DNA from: Euptelea pleiosperma
Lineage: Eukaryota > Streptophyta > Magnoliopsida > Ranunculales > Eupteleaceae
Direction of reading: 5' to 3'
DNA: 64,000 nucleotides
NCBI GenBank assembly: GCA_035048495.1
Contig: CM068547.1
Span: forward strand, 31,491,502 to 31,555,501
In this document: positions 26,094-36,715 of the stretch, in pieces
Numbering within the stretch: position 1 is the stretch's first letter
Layout of the letters: each line of letters starts with the position of its first letter
Notes under the pieces: model-generated
The model's input: the letters and a program-made list of their open reading frames with translations, nothing else
What the model was told of the DNA's origin: nothing
The model's database searches: none
Position numbers and translations under genes: made by a program

Positions 26094-26186
26094 AAAAGCT
26101 AGTATGCACAGGTGGTGCAGACTCTAAAGCATGCAAATGTCGTATGCATACTTTAGAGTCTACACCACAAGTGTGGACTAGCTTTT
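26094..26186. repeat. Short-loop hairpin of about 90 bp
   Basis: AAAAGCTAGT...GTAGACTCTAAAG-type arms fold with a small loop around CAAATGTCGTATGC. This is compact enough to be a small foldback element or a hairpin RNA source. Confidence 0.45.
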
Positions 26187-26297
26187 CTCCTCTTGTGGGA
26201 GGTTGTGGATTCTATCCCACCAGGCAGGATTCCTCCATTGAGCGATTGTGCCATGGCTGTGCAATCGAGATCTTGTAGTTAACCTTTTCTTATAGGA

Positions 26298-26640
26298 TAT
26301 TTAGTAACACACCCTCCTTGAAATTTGAAAATAATTAGTAATACTTCCTATACTTTTAAACTTTTAGGATTAACCCTAAAATACACATTTTTTTCTTTTT
26401 TGGGAAGGGTCAGGACGGGCTCAGGGTATCCCCTTTTTTCTGACCCTCTTGGTGTTCACGTGCTCGGCCGTGGATTTCAAGAATCCAACGGTGGTTGTCA
26501 GCGCCGAGCTGCCATCACTTTTTTTCACATTTTGGGGTGTTGACAACTACGTTGGATTTTGTGAAATCTACGGCTGAACCGAGGGGTTAGAAAAAATGGG
26601 GTCCTCGGCACCTGAGCCTTTTGGAGATCCAAGCCTTATA
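26298..26640. mobile_element. TTAGTAACAC MITE arm with nested GAGCC foldback
   Basis: Only the left arm of the TTTTAGTAACACCCCC family is present, followed at about 26408-26625 by a GAGCC-type foldback element with TGGATTTCAAGAATCCAACG and its mirror. The arrangement parallels 11299-11721. Confidence 0.5.
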
Positions 26641-27277
26641 CATAGGCAAAGGTTTCAAATCGTGTAGAACCTAATACGGACAAATTCCAGAGTATAAGAC
26701 CACCACTGAATTGATGGAGGCATATAGATTGCTTTACTTGCAATTTTACCAGCTGTTGAATTCAACAAACAATTCCGCCGAATTATTTGATATTACTGTT
26801 ATTATTATAGGTATTACAAGGGAGACGTGCCACCTCCGGGCCTAGATTTAAATGGGTCGGTCTAGGCCAGACTGGGCCGCAAGCTAAATCTAAAGATCAG
26901 GCTCGGCTGGCGCGAGCCTTACCAAGATGGGCCAGGCTGTGGTGTCAACAGTCGAACTTTTTACCCTTAGGCACAAAAGGAAGGGTGAACACTATTCCAC
27001 TGCACGGGCATGGTGGCCCAGGCCTGATAGAATGAGCCAGGACAGGTTGGGGCTGCAGGTCAGGCTTAATCCTGAAAAGGAGCCAGGCCGCGCGAGCTTA
27101 TGGGCCATATTTACACCCGCTGCATACGATCTCGTGAGCAGCTTGGGGAGTACTTCTATTGAGAATTGAGAGTGCCATATCAGTCGTAAGCTCAAGAATT
27201 TGTAAAATAAAGTGCGGGTGTTGTTGGAATTTATAATTTAACTTAAAATAAGTAATATTTGAAAAAGTTTACCAAAC
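26641..27277. other. Spacer before tRNA-Ile, no gene recognised
   Basis: GC-rich stretches with GGGCC/GGCCC words occur around 26840-27110. The 80-codon open frame there does not resemble a known protein. Confidence 0.4.
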
Positions 27278-27351
27278 GGCCTATTAGCTCAGTTGGTTAG
27301 AGCGTCGTGCTAATAACGCGAAGGTCGCAGGTTCGAGACCTGCATGGGCCA
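27278..27351 (+). tRNA. tRNA-Ile (anticodon AAU)
   Basis: The 74-base gene folds fully: 7-bp acceptor stem (with one U-G pair at position 5), D arm with AGTTGGTTA, anticodon loop CTAATAA giving anticodon AAU, 5-base variable region, and T arm GCAGG-TTCGAGA-CCTGC. A and B boxes (TTAGCTCAGTTGG and GGTTCGAGACC) are intact. CAAAC lies just upstream, and a TTTT tract about 20 bases downstream could end Pol III transcription. There is no intron. An identical gene lies at 43568-43641 with related downstream flank. Confidence 0.95.
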
Positions 27352-28329
27352 ACTCATTCAAAAATGTACATTTTGTGTGATTGTTCCATGGATATTTTGT
27401 GTGGTCCTGATGATAAGCTACGGTATCATGTGAAGAAAATGGTGGAGCAGCAACTATATAGGACAACGAACTGGAGTCCATTTTATATATAACAGATATT
27501 TTAGTTTTTCGGTGAATTTCATTGGATCTATGTTATTGACTTACTACAGCCACCTGATTCTTACGAGTCGTCGAAGATAATCCAAATAAGTCTATAGATC
27601 AATGGTTGAGATCATCTGATTAGGTTGACTTTTGACATTAGACATTTCAAGGGCAGGTTCCAATCCCGTGTCACGTGTCATAATATTCCACTTATAAACA
27701 GCCATCACCATTACTATCGACTGAATTCACCCGTACATGCAACCACTTGTATACTTAAAAGTATGCAAACATTGTATCCATCATTGAATGCTCATTGAAA
27801 AACGTATTTTTAATTTATAAACTATATTTTTTTTAAAAATTAAAATAACACATTTTTCAAGGGAAATCCAACAGTACTGACAATGTTTACATACTTTTAA
27901 GTATGTAAATGGTTGCATACTAAATTTGTCCTACAGGGAGCTACACCCACTTCTTACATTCAGTTCTAACACCTTGTGGTGGGCCCACATGGAGATCATG
28001 TTGACAATCTAATCATACATTAAGTTGTCCCTGCGTTGCACAACAACAAAAAAAAATTAATAGTCCATCTTTACGTTGCTAATCATACAAAAAAATTGAT
28101 CCAAAACAATAGTTTAATTGGACGGTCGGGATTTTTCAAATTAAAGTCAATTTTTTTACAACGTTCCTTATTTTTTTTGTCAAGAGGCTAACCACAATAT
28201 AAAAAACTCACGGTGTGGTTGGATCGATCTTCGTGTTGGTCCCACCATGCCATTGGAACTCTTTTTTCTCACATACTAAACATGTCATTAGTAATGCAAG
28301 AAGGGCCTTTGCTCTTTATAGTAGAATAA
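27352..28329. repeat. Duplicated flank block and foldback element
   Basis: Positions 27455-27690 match 31540-31755, 43315-43555 and 43675-43910 (signature ATATTTTAGTTTTTCGGTG, AGTCTATAGATCAATGG, CCAATCCCGTGTCACGTGTC). Positions 27736-27935 form a foldback (TTGTATACTTAAAAGTATG mirrored). No protein gene. Confidence 0.55.
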
Positions 28330-28805
28330 TGGCCTGATTGGTAATGCACCGCTGCGGAAAAATAAAATATTTTGCTGCGCTAATATTCGCCCGGGTGCAT
28401 TTGACAGCCACTCGCCTTCGGCGAATATTTAGCCGGGCCGACATATTTGCCCTCCACGGCGGGAAAACATTTGATCACCTCCCCCCTGTGTAAATATTTT
28501 CATGCCGATTATGTCTTGGTGAGAAAATTTCATTTTCTCGCCGGAAAATCACTATTTTCAATAAAAATAAATTTTTTAATATATAAAAAAGATAAAAATA
28601 AATTTTTTTTATCCTTTGACATAATATGTGGTTCCCGCACTCACCCAACCTATTTTTGACTTACTTTGATATGTGGGACCCACTCAAATTGAAAGAAAAT
28701 GAAGTAAGCTGAAGTGAGCTAGCTCGTATCAAACATTGTTAAATATTAATATGAACAAATATTTAGCCAAGATAATATTCTTTTTCTCGCATACGAAACA
28801 GACCC
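28330..28805. mobile_element. Tourist-like MITE, second copy (inverted)
   Basis: The termini TGGCCTGATTGGTAATGC and, inverted, GGGTCTGTTTCGTATGCG are flanked by TAA at 28327-28329 and 28806-28808. The interior matches 23675-24114 in reverse, including GCGAATATTTAGCCGGGCC and CATTTGATCACCTCCCCCC. Confidence 0.75.
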
Positions 28806-29055
28806 TAAATTTTTCAGGATAGAAAATGCAATTTACCCATTTACCACGGTTTTGGGGCTGTACGGGCTTGGCAACCACTTGCAGACCACCAACCAATCAC
28901 GTGCAATCTCAAAATCGTGGCAAGAGGGTGCATTTGCATCCCAAAACATCCCATTAATACAGTAAATAAAGTAAGGCGGCCATTAGTTTCAAATGATTTC
29001 CAATACGAAAGAAAAGATTTCAAATATATGCTGAATTGCAAAGCAAGAAGGGGCC

Positions 29056-29091
29056 TTAATTTCCATTATTATTATTATTATTATTATTATT

Positions 29092-29123
<32 letters not shown>

Positions 29124-30164
29124 AAGCCTTATCTCTCACATTAGTGGCAGCATTCTTCTCGAAAAGATACTTTCCAATAACTTTTGCTATGACTTCAAAT
29201 GGTTTGATAGTGACTAGACAAACATTGGAAGCACACTCTTCTTCGATTTCATACTCTATGGTCGATTTGATGATGGACGACGCAGCATCTTTCTCTAGGA
29301 TTTCATAGCGCACTCGGTACTGGCGAAACCCAAGCTCCAAGTATCCTCCTTCCATCAGCTCAGATTCCGTCATACGCTTCTCGTTATCAAGTTTTGTGCA
29401 TACTTTTTTGTAATAGTACCCACCTATTTCTGACACAATAATATAGTAAGAAATTCCATTTCTATCAACTTCAAAAAAATAAAATTTCTGAAAACTTACT
29501 TCTCTATCACTAGATTGAAATTCCATGACTGTTTGGGACCATTCCTTGGTGGACCTATACACCTAAAATCAACTTGATTGGTGATTTCTAGCTGTTTTAG
29601 CCATGGTTTAAAAAATGGCCATTGTAACGGATTCGGACCTCCCCCATTACGTTACATACTGTTAAAACGCCCAAAAAACAACAGCCGTTATTTTCTGTTA
29701 TAACAAAAACATCGACAGTTATTTTCAAGAAAAAATTGAGGAAAAAAGGACTGTCATTTCCATTATTTTCCAATTTTTGAAAATCTGAAATTCAAAATTC
29801 AAAATTTGAATTCTGTCGCCATTTTTCCGTTATTTCCATTTTTTTCCTGTTATTTTTGCCACTGAGCGTTATTTTCGTTATAACGGAAAAAACGGCAATG
29901 CCCCCAGTCCGTTATAACGGCCCCTTTTAAACATTGGTTAGAGAATTTACAGGGGCCACCTCCTCATATTGTAGCATACGTACCTAGTGGTAATGTGACC
30001 TTCATAACTGTGCCAATCCCTCCATCGCCTTCAACGATGACCTCGTCTGTTGCACCGGGGAGCAGTTCGCACATGAGCGTCACAATTTTGAGGGTGCCGT
30101 AGACTTCCCAGACCTCGCTAGCAGGCACGTTCACCTCCAACTCGTGTGAAAGTTGCCCCTGCAT
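29056..30164 (-). CDS. Bet v 1/PR-10 S-norcoclaurine-synthase-like protein with poly-Asp/Asn tail (copy 1)
   Basis: Exon 1 is 30164-29984, exon 2 is 29429-29056, with a GT-AG phase-1 intron after the PLG codons, the usual Bet v 1 intron site. The 184-residue product starts MQGQLSHELEV and has the glycine-rich GDGGIGT loop (47-53) and SSIIKSTIEYE. The latter holds the lysine that aligns with the VIKST active-site lysine of characterised norcoclaurine synthases. Family members bind hydrophobic ligands, and some condense dopamine with 4-hydroxyphenylacetaldehyde; activity here is unproven. The last 25 or so residues are abnormal: after EKNAATNVRDKAY come ten Asp and nine Asn, encoded by a GAT/AAT microsatellite that is 3' flank in the other copies. 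The intron holds a hAT-like MITE. An upstream in-frame ATG at 30188 would add eight residues. It could be a decaying copy. Confidence 0.8.
29602..29936. mobile_element. hAT-like MITE in the intron of NCS-like copy 1
   Basis: It begins CATGGTTTAAAAAATGG and ends CCTTTTAAACATTG. The flanks GTTTTAGC and GTTAGAGA are only weakly alike, so the duplication is eroded. The uninserted intron sequence can be read in copy 2 (TTCTAGCTGTTTGATC). Confidence 0.65.
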
Positions 30165-30490
30165 TTTCTTCCTCTTCTTTAAAACCACCCCCCCGCCAAA
30201 AAAAAAACAAAAAACACTTCCTTTGGCGGGGTTGATGCTGTAGCTCTTTTCACCATTTTTTTATCTATTCTGGTATATATGCTTATGGTTATGTGTAATA
30301 CTCAGAATATACTAACTAAAGATAAGAGGACAGGTCTGACTGGTTTTTTGTTTTTTTATTTTTAGCTGATTTTTATCTTTTTCCGTCATTACCTTGGTTT
30401 TCTCAACCATTTTTGTGCTGTTTTGTATTGCTTCTGTTTGCAGAGGTTGGTTATCGATAAATTTATAATTATCGAAAAAAAAAAAAATAT
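30165..30490 (-). promoter_or_regulatory. Promoter region of NCS-like copy 1
   Basis: A TATA-like TATATA lies at 30274-30280, about 110 bases before the start codon. The sequence to 30480 (AGCTGATTTT, TTTTCTCAACCA, TTTTGTATTGCTTC, TATCGATAAATTTATA) is shared with regions upstream of copies 2, 3, 4 and the 51.7-52.4 kb pseudogene, so promoters were duplicated with the genes. Confidence 0.45.
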
Positions 30491-30746
30491 CCAAACTGCC
30501 CCATAAAGATTTGGATTTCTTTCTTATGGACTCTTAGGATGTGTTTAGTAGTGCGTCCGTCTTGAATGTCTACCTACCTTTAAAGGTCAAGACCGATGTT
30601 TGGTTCTACACAACAATGTGAGACCCACATAAGAACAGATGTTGATAGATCACGTGGGCCCAACATAAGAACAAAGATCAATAGTTCGTGTGGGTTGCAC
30701 ATAATAACTAGAGTTGATAAATCATGTGGCCCTCTATTGATAGATC

Positions 30747-30955
30747 TGTAAAAATTTTGATATTATTGAAAAACTTGAGTGATTACATTGGCATACTCAA
30801 TGCTCTCATATATAACAATATAAGAGTGTAACAAAGGAAAGAAATCATAATCAAAATCTTATCTTATCTTAATCAAATCAAATCTAATCTTAATTGATAC
30901 TTATCAATCTTCGTAAAGATACGGTGCATCTCGTGCACTTTACTATACTCTAACA
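30747..30955 (-). mobile_element. Candidate Copia-type LTR
   Basis: A 209-bp segment with TGTTAGAG...TTTTTACA ends on the minus strand, a TATA-like ATATTGTTATATATGAGAGC and GATTAAGATAAGATAAG repeats. Just outside its minus-strand 5' end is GCGGAAGGA, a plausible purine tract, which would make it a 3' LTR. No 5-bp target duplication is visible. A related fragment lies near 58850-59035. Confidence 0.45.
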
Positions 30956-32529
30956 TCCTTCCGCAATAGCATGTCTCTTTCAAAATGAAACATGTGATTG
31001 GTTACAAAATATATACGCTATTAATCTTCTTCCCATGATAAATTTTTGAAACATACGTTCATGTACTTGATGGTGGTCATTACCTGTCTGTGAAGTCCAT
31101 CACTATTACATCCTACTCATTTTAGAGTTTGTCGGAGCCGATGGACTACTAGATCAAGTCAATTATGATCTCTAACAAGATCATACATGTGCTATATGTC
31201 AAGTGCGTCACACATTAGGTGGCCTAAGCCCTTTAGGGTTGGAGGGTGAACCTTCAAAGAATTTGAAGACAAGGGGTGAACCTTAATTAGCAGGTTCACT
31301 TTTGTCCGTCTTCAAGGTCCACTATGTCTTCGAAGGTGCACACCTTGGTGTGACCCAAACACTTGTCATCAATAAAGACACACAACTTCAGCTAATACAC
31401 ACGTCGAAGGTGCACTACCAAACATAGCCTAAGTGGTCTTCTAATCATGTTAGATCAAAATCTGTCCTGAACTCGTCTCCATGTGGGCCCCACAAAGGCG
31501 TATGAAGAAAATGGTGGGGGCAGCGACTTTAAAGGACAACAAACTGAGTCCAAATTACATATAGCAGATATTTTACTTTCTCAGTGGATTTCATTAGATC
31601 AATGTGATTGAATGACTACATCCACCTGATAATTATGAGTGGTCGATGATAATCCAACAAAGTCTATAGATCAGTGGTTGTGATCATCCGATCAGGTGGA
31701 CTATTTCCAGCGAGTAGGTTCCAATCCCGTGTCCCGTGTCATAATACTACGTCTGAATTCACCCATGCCCAAAATCTAATCAGTTCCAGGCGAACGTATT
31801 TTCTACACCGACGATAGAGAGAATAAGTCTCCACAGTCGAGGTTTTCTTATATGTCCCAGATGAGGTGGCAGATCTGAAGAGGTCCACAAGCTTTGTCAT
31901 TGCACCCTCTTCTTACATGTCAAGTTTCAGCCTTAATATCCTTTTGCCATGTGGCAAAAGGAGGCATGTCTCTAACATTTAACATTTGACCCTGGTGGTG
32001 GGGTCCACATGGAGATCTTGTTGACAATCTAACCATACATTAAGTTTTCCTCGCCATGATAATCATCATCATAAAAAATCAGTCCATTTTCACATTGCTA
32101 AACCATATAAAAATATTGACCCAAAAATAATGGCTTAATTTGATAGTTTACGCACACAAAAAAAGAGTATACCACGTGGCTCATAATATGGTCCATCATC
32201 AACTTAAATGTTTCCAAAAAGAACAAAAAAATAAAATAAAATACCGAAAAGATAGTTAATTATGTTACCGGTAGATACCTCATTATTAATTAAAAAAGTA
32301 ACGATCACACGGTTCAAGAGCCATGGATGTTATCAAGTTGTATAATGGTGTCGTTTTGTCAGTGGCCAAATAATATTCAAAATCCACCATAAAAAATAAA
32401 CCATGAAAAAGACTCTAATCCCACGGATAAAAATAACTAATCAGGATGAATTTTTGTATGTTGGATGGGCGAAACATCTATATGGTCATCGATCTCTAAG
32501 AGTATGTCATGTATAAGGTGCTTCCATGT
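30956..32529. other. Spacer with duplicated block and FB-1 arm
   Basis: No gene. Positions 31540-31755 are a copy of the block that follows the tRNA-Ile genes, without the tRNA. 31970-32110 resembles 27960-28100. 32160-32520 is an FB-1 arm. Confidence 0.45.
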
Positions 32530-32566
32530 GTAAGGTGCGCGTGCATCGCACGTTGCGGTCCCCTAG
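32530..32566 (+). mobile_element. Helitron-like 3' terminus
   Basis: A CGTGC-ATC-GCACG hairpin (32540-32552) is followed 10 bases later by CTAG and then T, matching the hairpin-plus-CTRR end of Helitrons. Equivalent ends are at 58361-58389 and, reversed, at 34228-34260. Confidence 0.5.
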
Positions 32567-32599
32567 TATATATATGGGTTAGGATCGGGGGACAACAAT

Positions 32600-33000
32600 T
32601 TTGACAATAATTGTCTTCGATGTAAGACACTCCAATAAGTTCCGCAATGGCTTCCAGTGGCTTCGTAGTAACAAGAGAAGCATTGGTAGCAGACTCGTCA
32701 TTGATTTCATATTCTATGGTCGATTTGATGTTGGATGACACACCATCTTTCTCTAGGATTTCGTAGCGCATTTCATACAGGTGAAACACCCAAGCTCCAA
32801 CTATCCTCCTTCAATCGCCTCGATTTCATATTCTATGGTCGATTTGATGATGGATGACACACCATCTTTCTCTAGGATTTCGAAGCGCATTTCATACAGG
32901 TGAAACATCCAAGCTCCAAGTATCCTCCTTCAATCGCCTTGGCCTCCTTCACATGCTTCTCGTTATCAATCTTCGTGCATTTTTTCTTTGTGATGATGAT
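32600..33000 (-). pseudogene. NCS-like pseudogene, exon 2 only, internally duplicated
   Basis: Translated pieces on the minus strand match exon 2 of the neighbours: CTKIDNEKHVKEAKAIEGG, YEILEKDGVSSNIKSTIEYE and NASLVTTKPLEAIAELIG. A segment of 119 bp is tandemly duplicated (32703-32821 and 32822-32940). Because 119 is not a multiple of three, the frame is broken. No exon 1 is found upstream before 34 kb. The 3' side ends beside a Helitron-like terminus at 32566. The gene is dead. Confidence 0.85.
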
Positions 33001-34227
33001 CCTCATGGTCATGGGGACCGTCCATTTTTTACTTATAAAATGGCACGCAGTCATGGGGACCACATGCAGATGAGTTAGGGGCTGATTTATGGGTACCATC
33101 CATTTTTTTCTTATAAAATGACACACAGTCATGGGGACCACAAGCAGATGAGTTAAGGGATGATTTTTGGTGAAGATGGAGGTCATCCTCACAAAAAATA
33201 AAGGGCAATTTCTAACACAATAGAGTATGGCTAACTCATCTGCATGTGGACGATTGAAAATTTTTCAACTTGCAATCCACTTTTCATAAGGCTATAAATG
33301 TTGGAATAGGTTGAGGTAATGCCCATGCCTAATCCAGCACAGTGTGGCTTGGTGTGGCGTGCACGCCTTTGTGGGAACATGTGTGCTTATGCTCTTAGAG
33401 CTTTACCAATGCTACACACCATTCAATCAATAACTTCTTGTCCATTTTCAATGTCGAACTAAACAAAACACAAAAGTAAAGAAATTCTCCAAGGTTTTTT
33501 TTCAAATTTACATTTGAATTTTTATAAAGAACAGATGTTCAAAATTACCTAAGTCAAATAATAAAACTTTATTACCAATCTCTTACATGAATGAAAATAA
33601 AAATTAAATTCAAAGTCTAAAAATATCGTGTATGGACAAATGCGTTTTTTGGACCTGGACCTTTACTTCGTGCAAGTTTGTCGTATTTACTAGTTGTTCA
33701 ATGAACTTGATGTTCGTCTTGAACTGTCCAATTCATGAATAATACACGTATTATATGAATATCATTTATTTTGTTTCTAAAGATGAATAATGTGACCAAA
33801 CTTTTCAAAAGTTTGTAAAATTTGGGATTGTTTTAGCAAAAAAAGATAGGTTTTGTTTATAAGAGAAAGAAAAAAAAAAACCCAAATCCTAAAACACCAC
33901 GCTATTGTTCAGCTTATTTCTTTTATTTTATTTTATATTATACATATTTTTATTATTGATTGAATGGTATTTTTAATTCATTATCTTTTTTATGTTTTTC
34001 ATATTATTTTTTATTTTATTTCGTCTTGTACTTATATTTTTATTATTGGACCTAAAACAGCCAATTTATCTAAATTAACATAAATAGTATGTGTTAACAC
34101 TAGTGGACAAGGATTTTTGTTTATTCATTTTGCAAAAAAAATGCACAATATTATTATTTATTATCATTTTTATTATTGTTATTGTTGTTGTTGTTATTTG
34201 GAGAGAAAATGTTGTTAATTAATATTA
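33001..34227. repeat. Foldback fragments and a duplicated AT-rich block
   Basis: 33000-33310 carries GATGATCC/ATGAGTTA(A)GGG(C)TGATTTTT words of the GAGGATGATCTC foldback family. 33320-33850 matches 45530-46140 (GCTTGGTGTGGCGTGCA, TTAGAGCTTTACCAATGCT, CAATCTCTTACATGAATGAA), a segmental duplication within the gene array. No gene. Confidence 0.55.
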
Positions 34228-34585
34228 CTAGGGGGGCGCCACGTGCGATGCACATGCACCTTATACATGGTAGAATCTCTGGCATAATCTTAGAGACCAC
34301 TGACCATATAGATGTTTGGCCCACCTATAATTAGACCTACATACTAAAATTCATCCTGATAGATAATTTCTATCCGTTGGATTAGAGTCTTTTTAATGCT
34401 TTATTTTTAACAGTGAACTTCTAGCAGTACTTGGATGAGTACTCAAATTTAAAGGTTAGGAATCACTAATCAAGCCGATTTTTGTTACTTTTGTCCATCT
34501 AGGGGCCAAACATCCATACGATTAGTACCCTCTAATAGTGTGCCACGTGGCTCACAATGTAAATCCATCATCAACTTTGAGGGTC
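34228..34585 (-). mobile_element. FB-1 foldback with Helitron-like end
   Basis: Minus-strand reading ends with the GTGC-ATC-GCAC hairpin and CTAG (34231-34228). The body has ATGGTCAGTGGTCTCTAAG / CCATACGATTAGTACCCTC mirrored FB-1 arms. The combination of foldback body and Helitron-type end recurs at 58050-58389. Confidence 0.45.
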
Positions 34586-35082
34586 ATATTAAAAATACAT
34601 TTTTTTTATTATTTTAATAAGAGATGAGCATTGAATGAGGTGCAGGAGACGTATGCATTTTGTATAATGTAAATAAAGTCAAATGAAACAAAGTAGGGAA
34701 ATTTAATTTTCAAGAATTTAACTTAACAACTCAAGAAAGGCCTTTGCTCTTTAAATAGTAGAATAAATTTTTCTGAAGAGAAAATGTTGAGGTAATGCAA
34801 TTTACCCATTTACCACGGTTTTTGGGCTGCACGGGCTTGCACACCATCAACCAATCACAAGCAATCCCAAAACATCCCAATACAACAAATCAAGTAAGGC
34901 GCGCCATTAGTTTCCAAATGAATTCCAATATGAAAGAAAAGATTTCAAATGCTGAAGTGCAAAGCAAGAAGGGCGCGCCGGCCATCATCACGCCATCATA
35001 TTATTATGATCATCATCAACATAAGCCTTATCCCAACTATATAGGTCAAATACACAATGAAAAATACATATTCAAATGACTT
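34586..35082. other. Downstream flank of NCS-like copy 2
   Basis: Includes a Tourist-family remnant (CATTTACCACGGTTTTTGGG, ACCAATCACAAGCAATCCC) and TATGAAAGAAAAGATTTCAA, all shared with the downstream flanks of copies 1, 3 and 5. These mark the unit of duplication. Confidence 0.5.
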
Positions 35083-35769
35083 CTAAGAATTGCTCGCATT
35101 AGCATTCTTCTTGATAAGATAATTTCCAATAAGTTTTGCCATGACTTCAAATGGTTTCATATTGACGTACGAATGAGCATTGGAAGCAAACTCTTCATCG
35201 ATTTCATATTCTATGGTTGATTTGATGATGGACGACACAGCATCTTTCTCTATGATTTCATAGCGCACTCGAAACTCACGAAACCCAAGCTGCAAGTATA
35301 GTCCTTCTATCACCTCGGTTTCCTTCATACGCTTCTCGTTATCAAATTTTGTGCATTTTTTTTTGTAATACCCACCTATGTCTAACCAAAAAAAAAAAAA
35401 AACAAATTCTTGAAACTTAAATCATATGTTTGAGCAGAAAACCAAAAATCAACTTGATTGGTGATTTCTAGCTGTTTGATCATTTTTCCGTAATGGGCTT
35501 GGAACTGAGTAAACTTTTACTGGGGCCATCAGCTCCTCATGTATATGTGATGGCCTAAAATAACTCACGCTATAGCGTACATACGTACCTGGTGGAAATG
35601 TGACCGTCAGAACTGTGCCAACCCCTCCATCACCTTCTACAACGACCTTCTCCAATACACTGGGGAGCAGTTCGTACAAGAGCGTCGCGAGTTTGAAGCT
35701 GCCGTAGACTTCCCAGACCTCGCTAGCAGGCACGCTCACCTCCAACTCGTGTGAAAGTTGCCTCCGCAT
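35083..35769 (-). CDS. Bet v 1/PR-10 S-norcoclaurine-synthase-like protein (copy 2)
   Basis: Exon 1 is 35769-35589 and exon 2 is 35381-35083, separated by a 207-bp GT-AG phase-1 intron, the shortest of the array. The 159-residue product has the usual Bet v 1 length. It begins MRRQLSHELEVSVPASEVWE, has the GDGGVGT loop (47-53), TFPPG at the splice junction, and SSIIKSTIEYEIDEE, and ends KKNANASNS. No signal peptide is seen, unlike some characterised norcoclaurine synthases, so a cytosolic PR-10-like location is likely. No frameshift or stop. It is the cleanest reference copy because its intron and 3' end lack insertions. Whether it makes norcoclaurine or only binds ligands cannot be told. A 23-residue longer start at 35838 is possible but not conserved among copies. 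Confidence 0.88.
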
Positions 35770-36289
35770 TTTCTTCCTCTTCTTTAAAAACCCAAAAATT
35801 AAAATAAAATATAAAAGCTTCCTTTCGGATTGTGGCACTGTAGCTCTAGCTTTTCACCAATTTTTTTTATGTGCAATACCCGGAATATAGCAACTAACGA
35901 TACGAGGACAGATGAGAGCCTTACGTTTTCCTGGTGTAATTAGTTTTTTTGTTTTTGTATTTTTAGCTGATTTTATCTCCTTTTTTTTCTTTTTTTTTCG
36001 CTTTACGGCTGTTTTCTCAACAATTTTTGTGCCGTTTTGTATTGCTTACGTTTGACGTTGCTTATCGATAAATTTATACTTACCAAAAAAAAAACTATAA
36101 TCTTTCGTACAATAACAGCCCCATAATAATATAATTGGAATTGGAATTCTTTTGGTGGGTCCAACCAGTGGCGGAGCCAGGTGGGGGGCGAGTTGCCCAC
36201 CCTCAACTTTCAAATTCTGCGGCCCAATATATAATTTCGAGTTTTTGAATGGGATGATTTTTGGCGAGGATGGTCTCTATGGTTAGGAG
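35770..36289 (-). promoter_or_regulatory. Promoter region of NCS-like copy 2
   Basis: Shares the AGCTGATTTTATC, GTTTTCTCAACAATTTT and TATCGATAAATTTATA blocks with the other copies, up to about 36085. A weak TATA-like CTATATTC lies near 35886-35893. Beyond 36165 is a dispersed repeat, AGTGGCGGAGCCAGG, also seen near 25910 and 47765. Confidence 0.4.
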
Positions 36290-36707
36290 CAGGGTTTAAA
36301 GGGGACCATTATAACTGTATAACAAACTGGGGCGTTACCGTTTTTTCCGTTATAACGAAAAAAATGCTCAGGGGCAAAAATGGAAAAAAATTGGAAAAAT
36401 AATGGAAAAAATGGCACTGAAATTCAAATTTTGAATTTCAAATTTTCGAAAATGAAAAATAACGGAAAAAAAATGAAATATAAAGGAAAAATAACATAAA
36501 ATAATGGAAAATAAAGGCCGTTTTTTTTCCAAAATTTTCCAGAAAATAACGGTCATTATTTTCGTTATAACGGAAAATAACAGCCTTTATTTTTGTTATA
36601 ACGGCCGTTATTTTCTGGGTGTTTTAACGGTCCATAACGTAATCGGGTAGGTCCGAATCTGTATAACGGCCGTTATTTTCGCTATAACGGCCATTTTTTA
36701 AACCTTG
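36290..36707. mobile_element. hAT-like MITE, complete reference copy
   Basis: 418 bp from CAGGGTTTAAAGGGG to TTTAAACCTTG, with exact 8-bp duplications GTTAGGAG (36282-36289 and 36708-36715). The empty site is visible in a related repeat at 37060 (ATGGTGAGGAGATCATCC). The body is made of GTTATAACGG palindromic words at both ends and a CAAATTTTGAATTTC core. There is no coding capacity. Confidence 0.82.
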
Positions 36708-36715
36708 GTTAGGAG

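Noticed and set aside
28917..29144. 75-codon plus-strand frame with poly-Tyr and poly-His
   Set aside because: It is the opposite strand of the microsatellite that codes for the poly-Asp/Asn tail of NCS-like copy 1.
30747..30955. Solo LTR interpretation
   Set aside because: No 5-bp target duplication flanks the 209-bp unit (AGATC against TCCTT), so a clean solo LTR is not supported; it was kept only as a candidate LTR.
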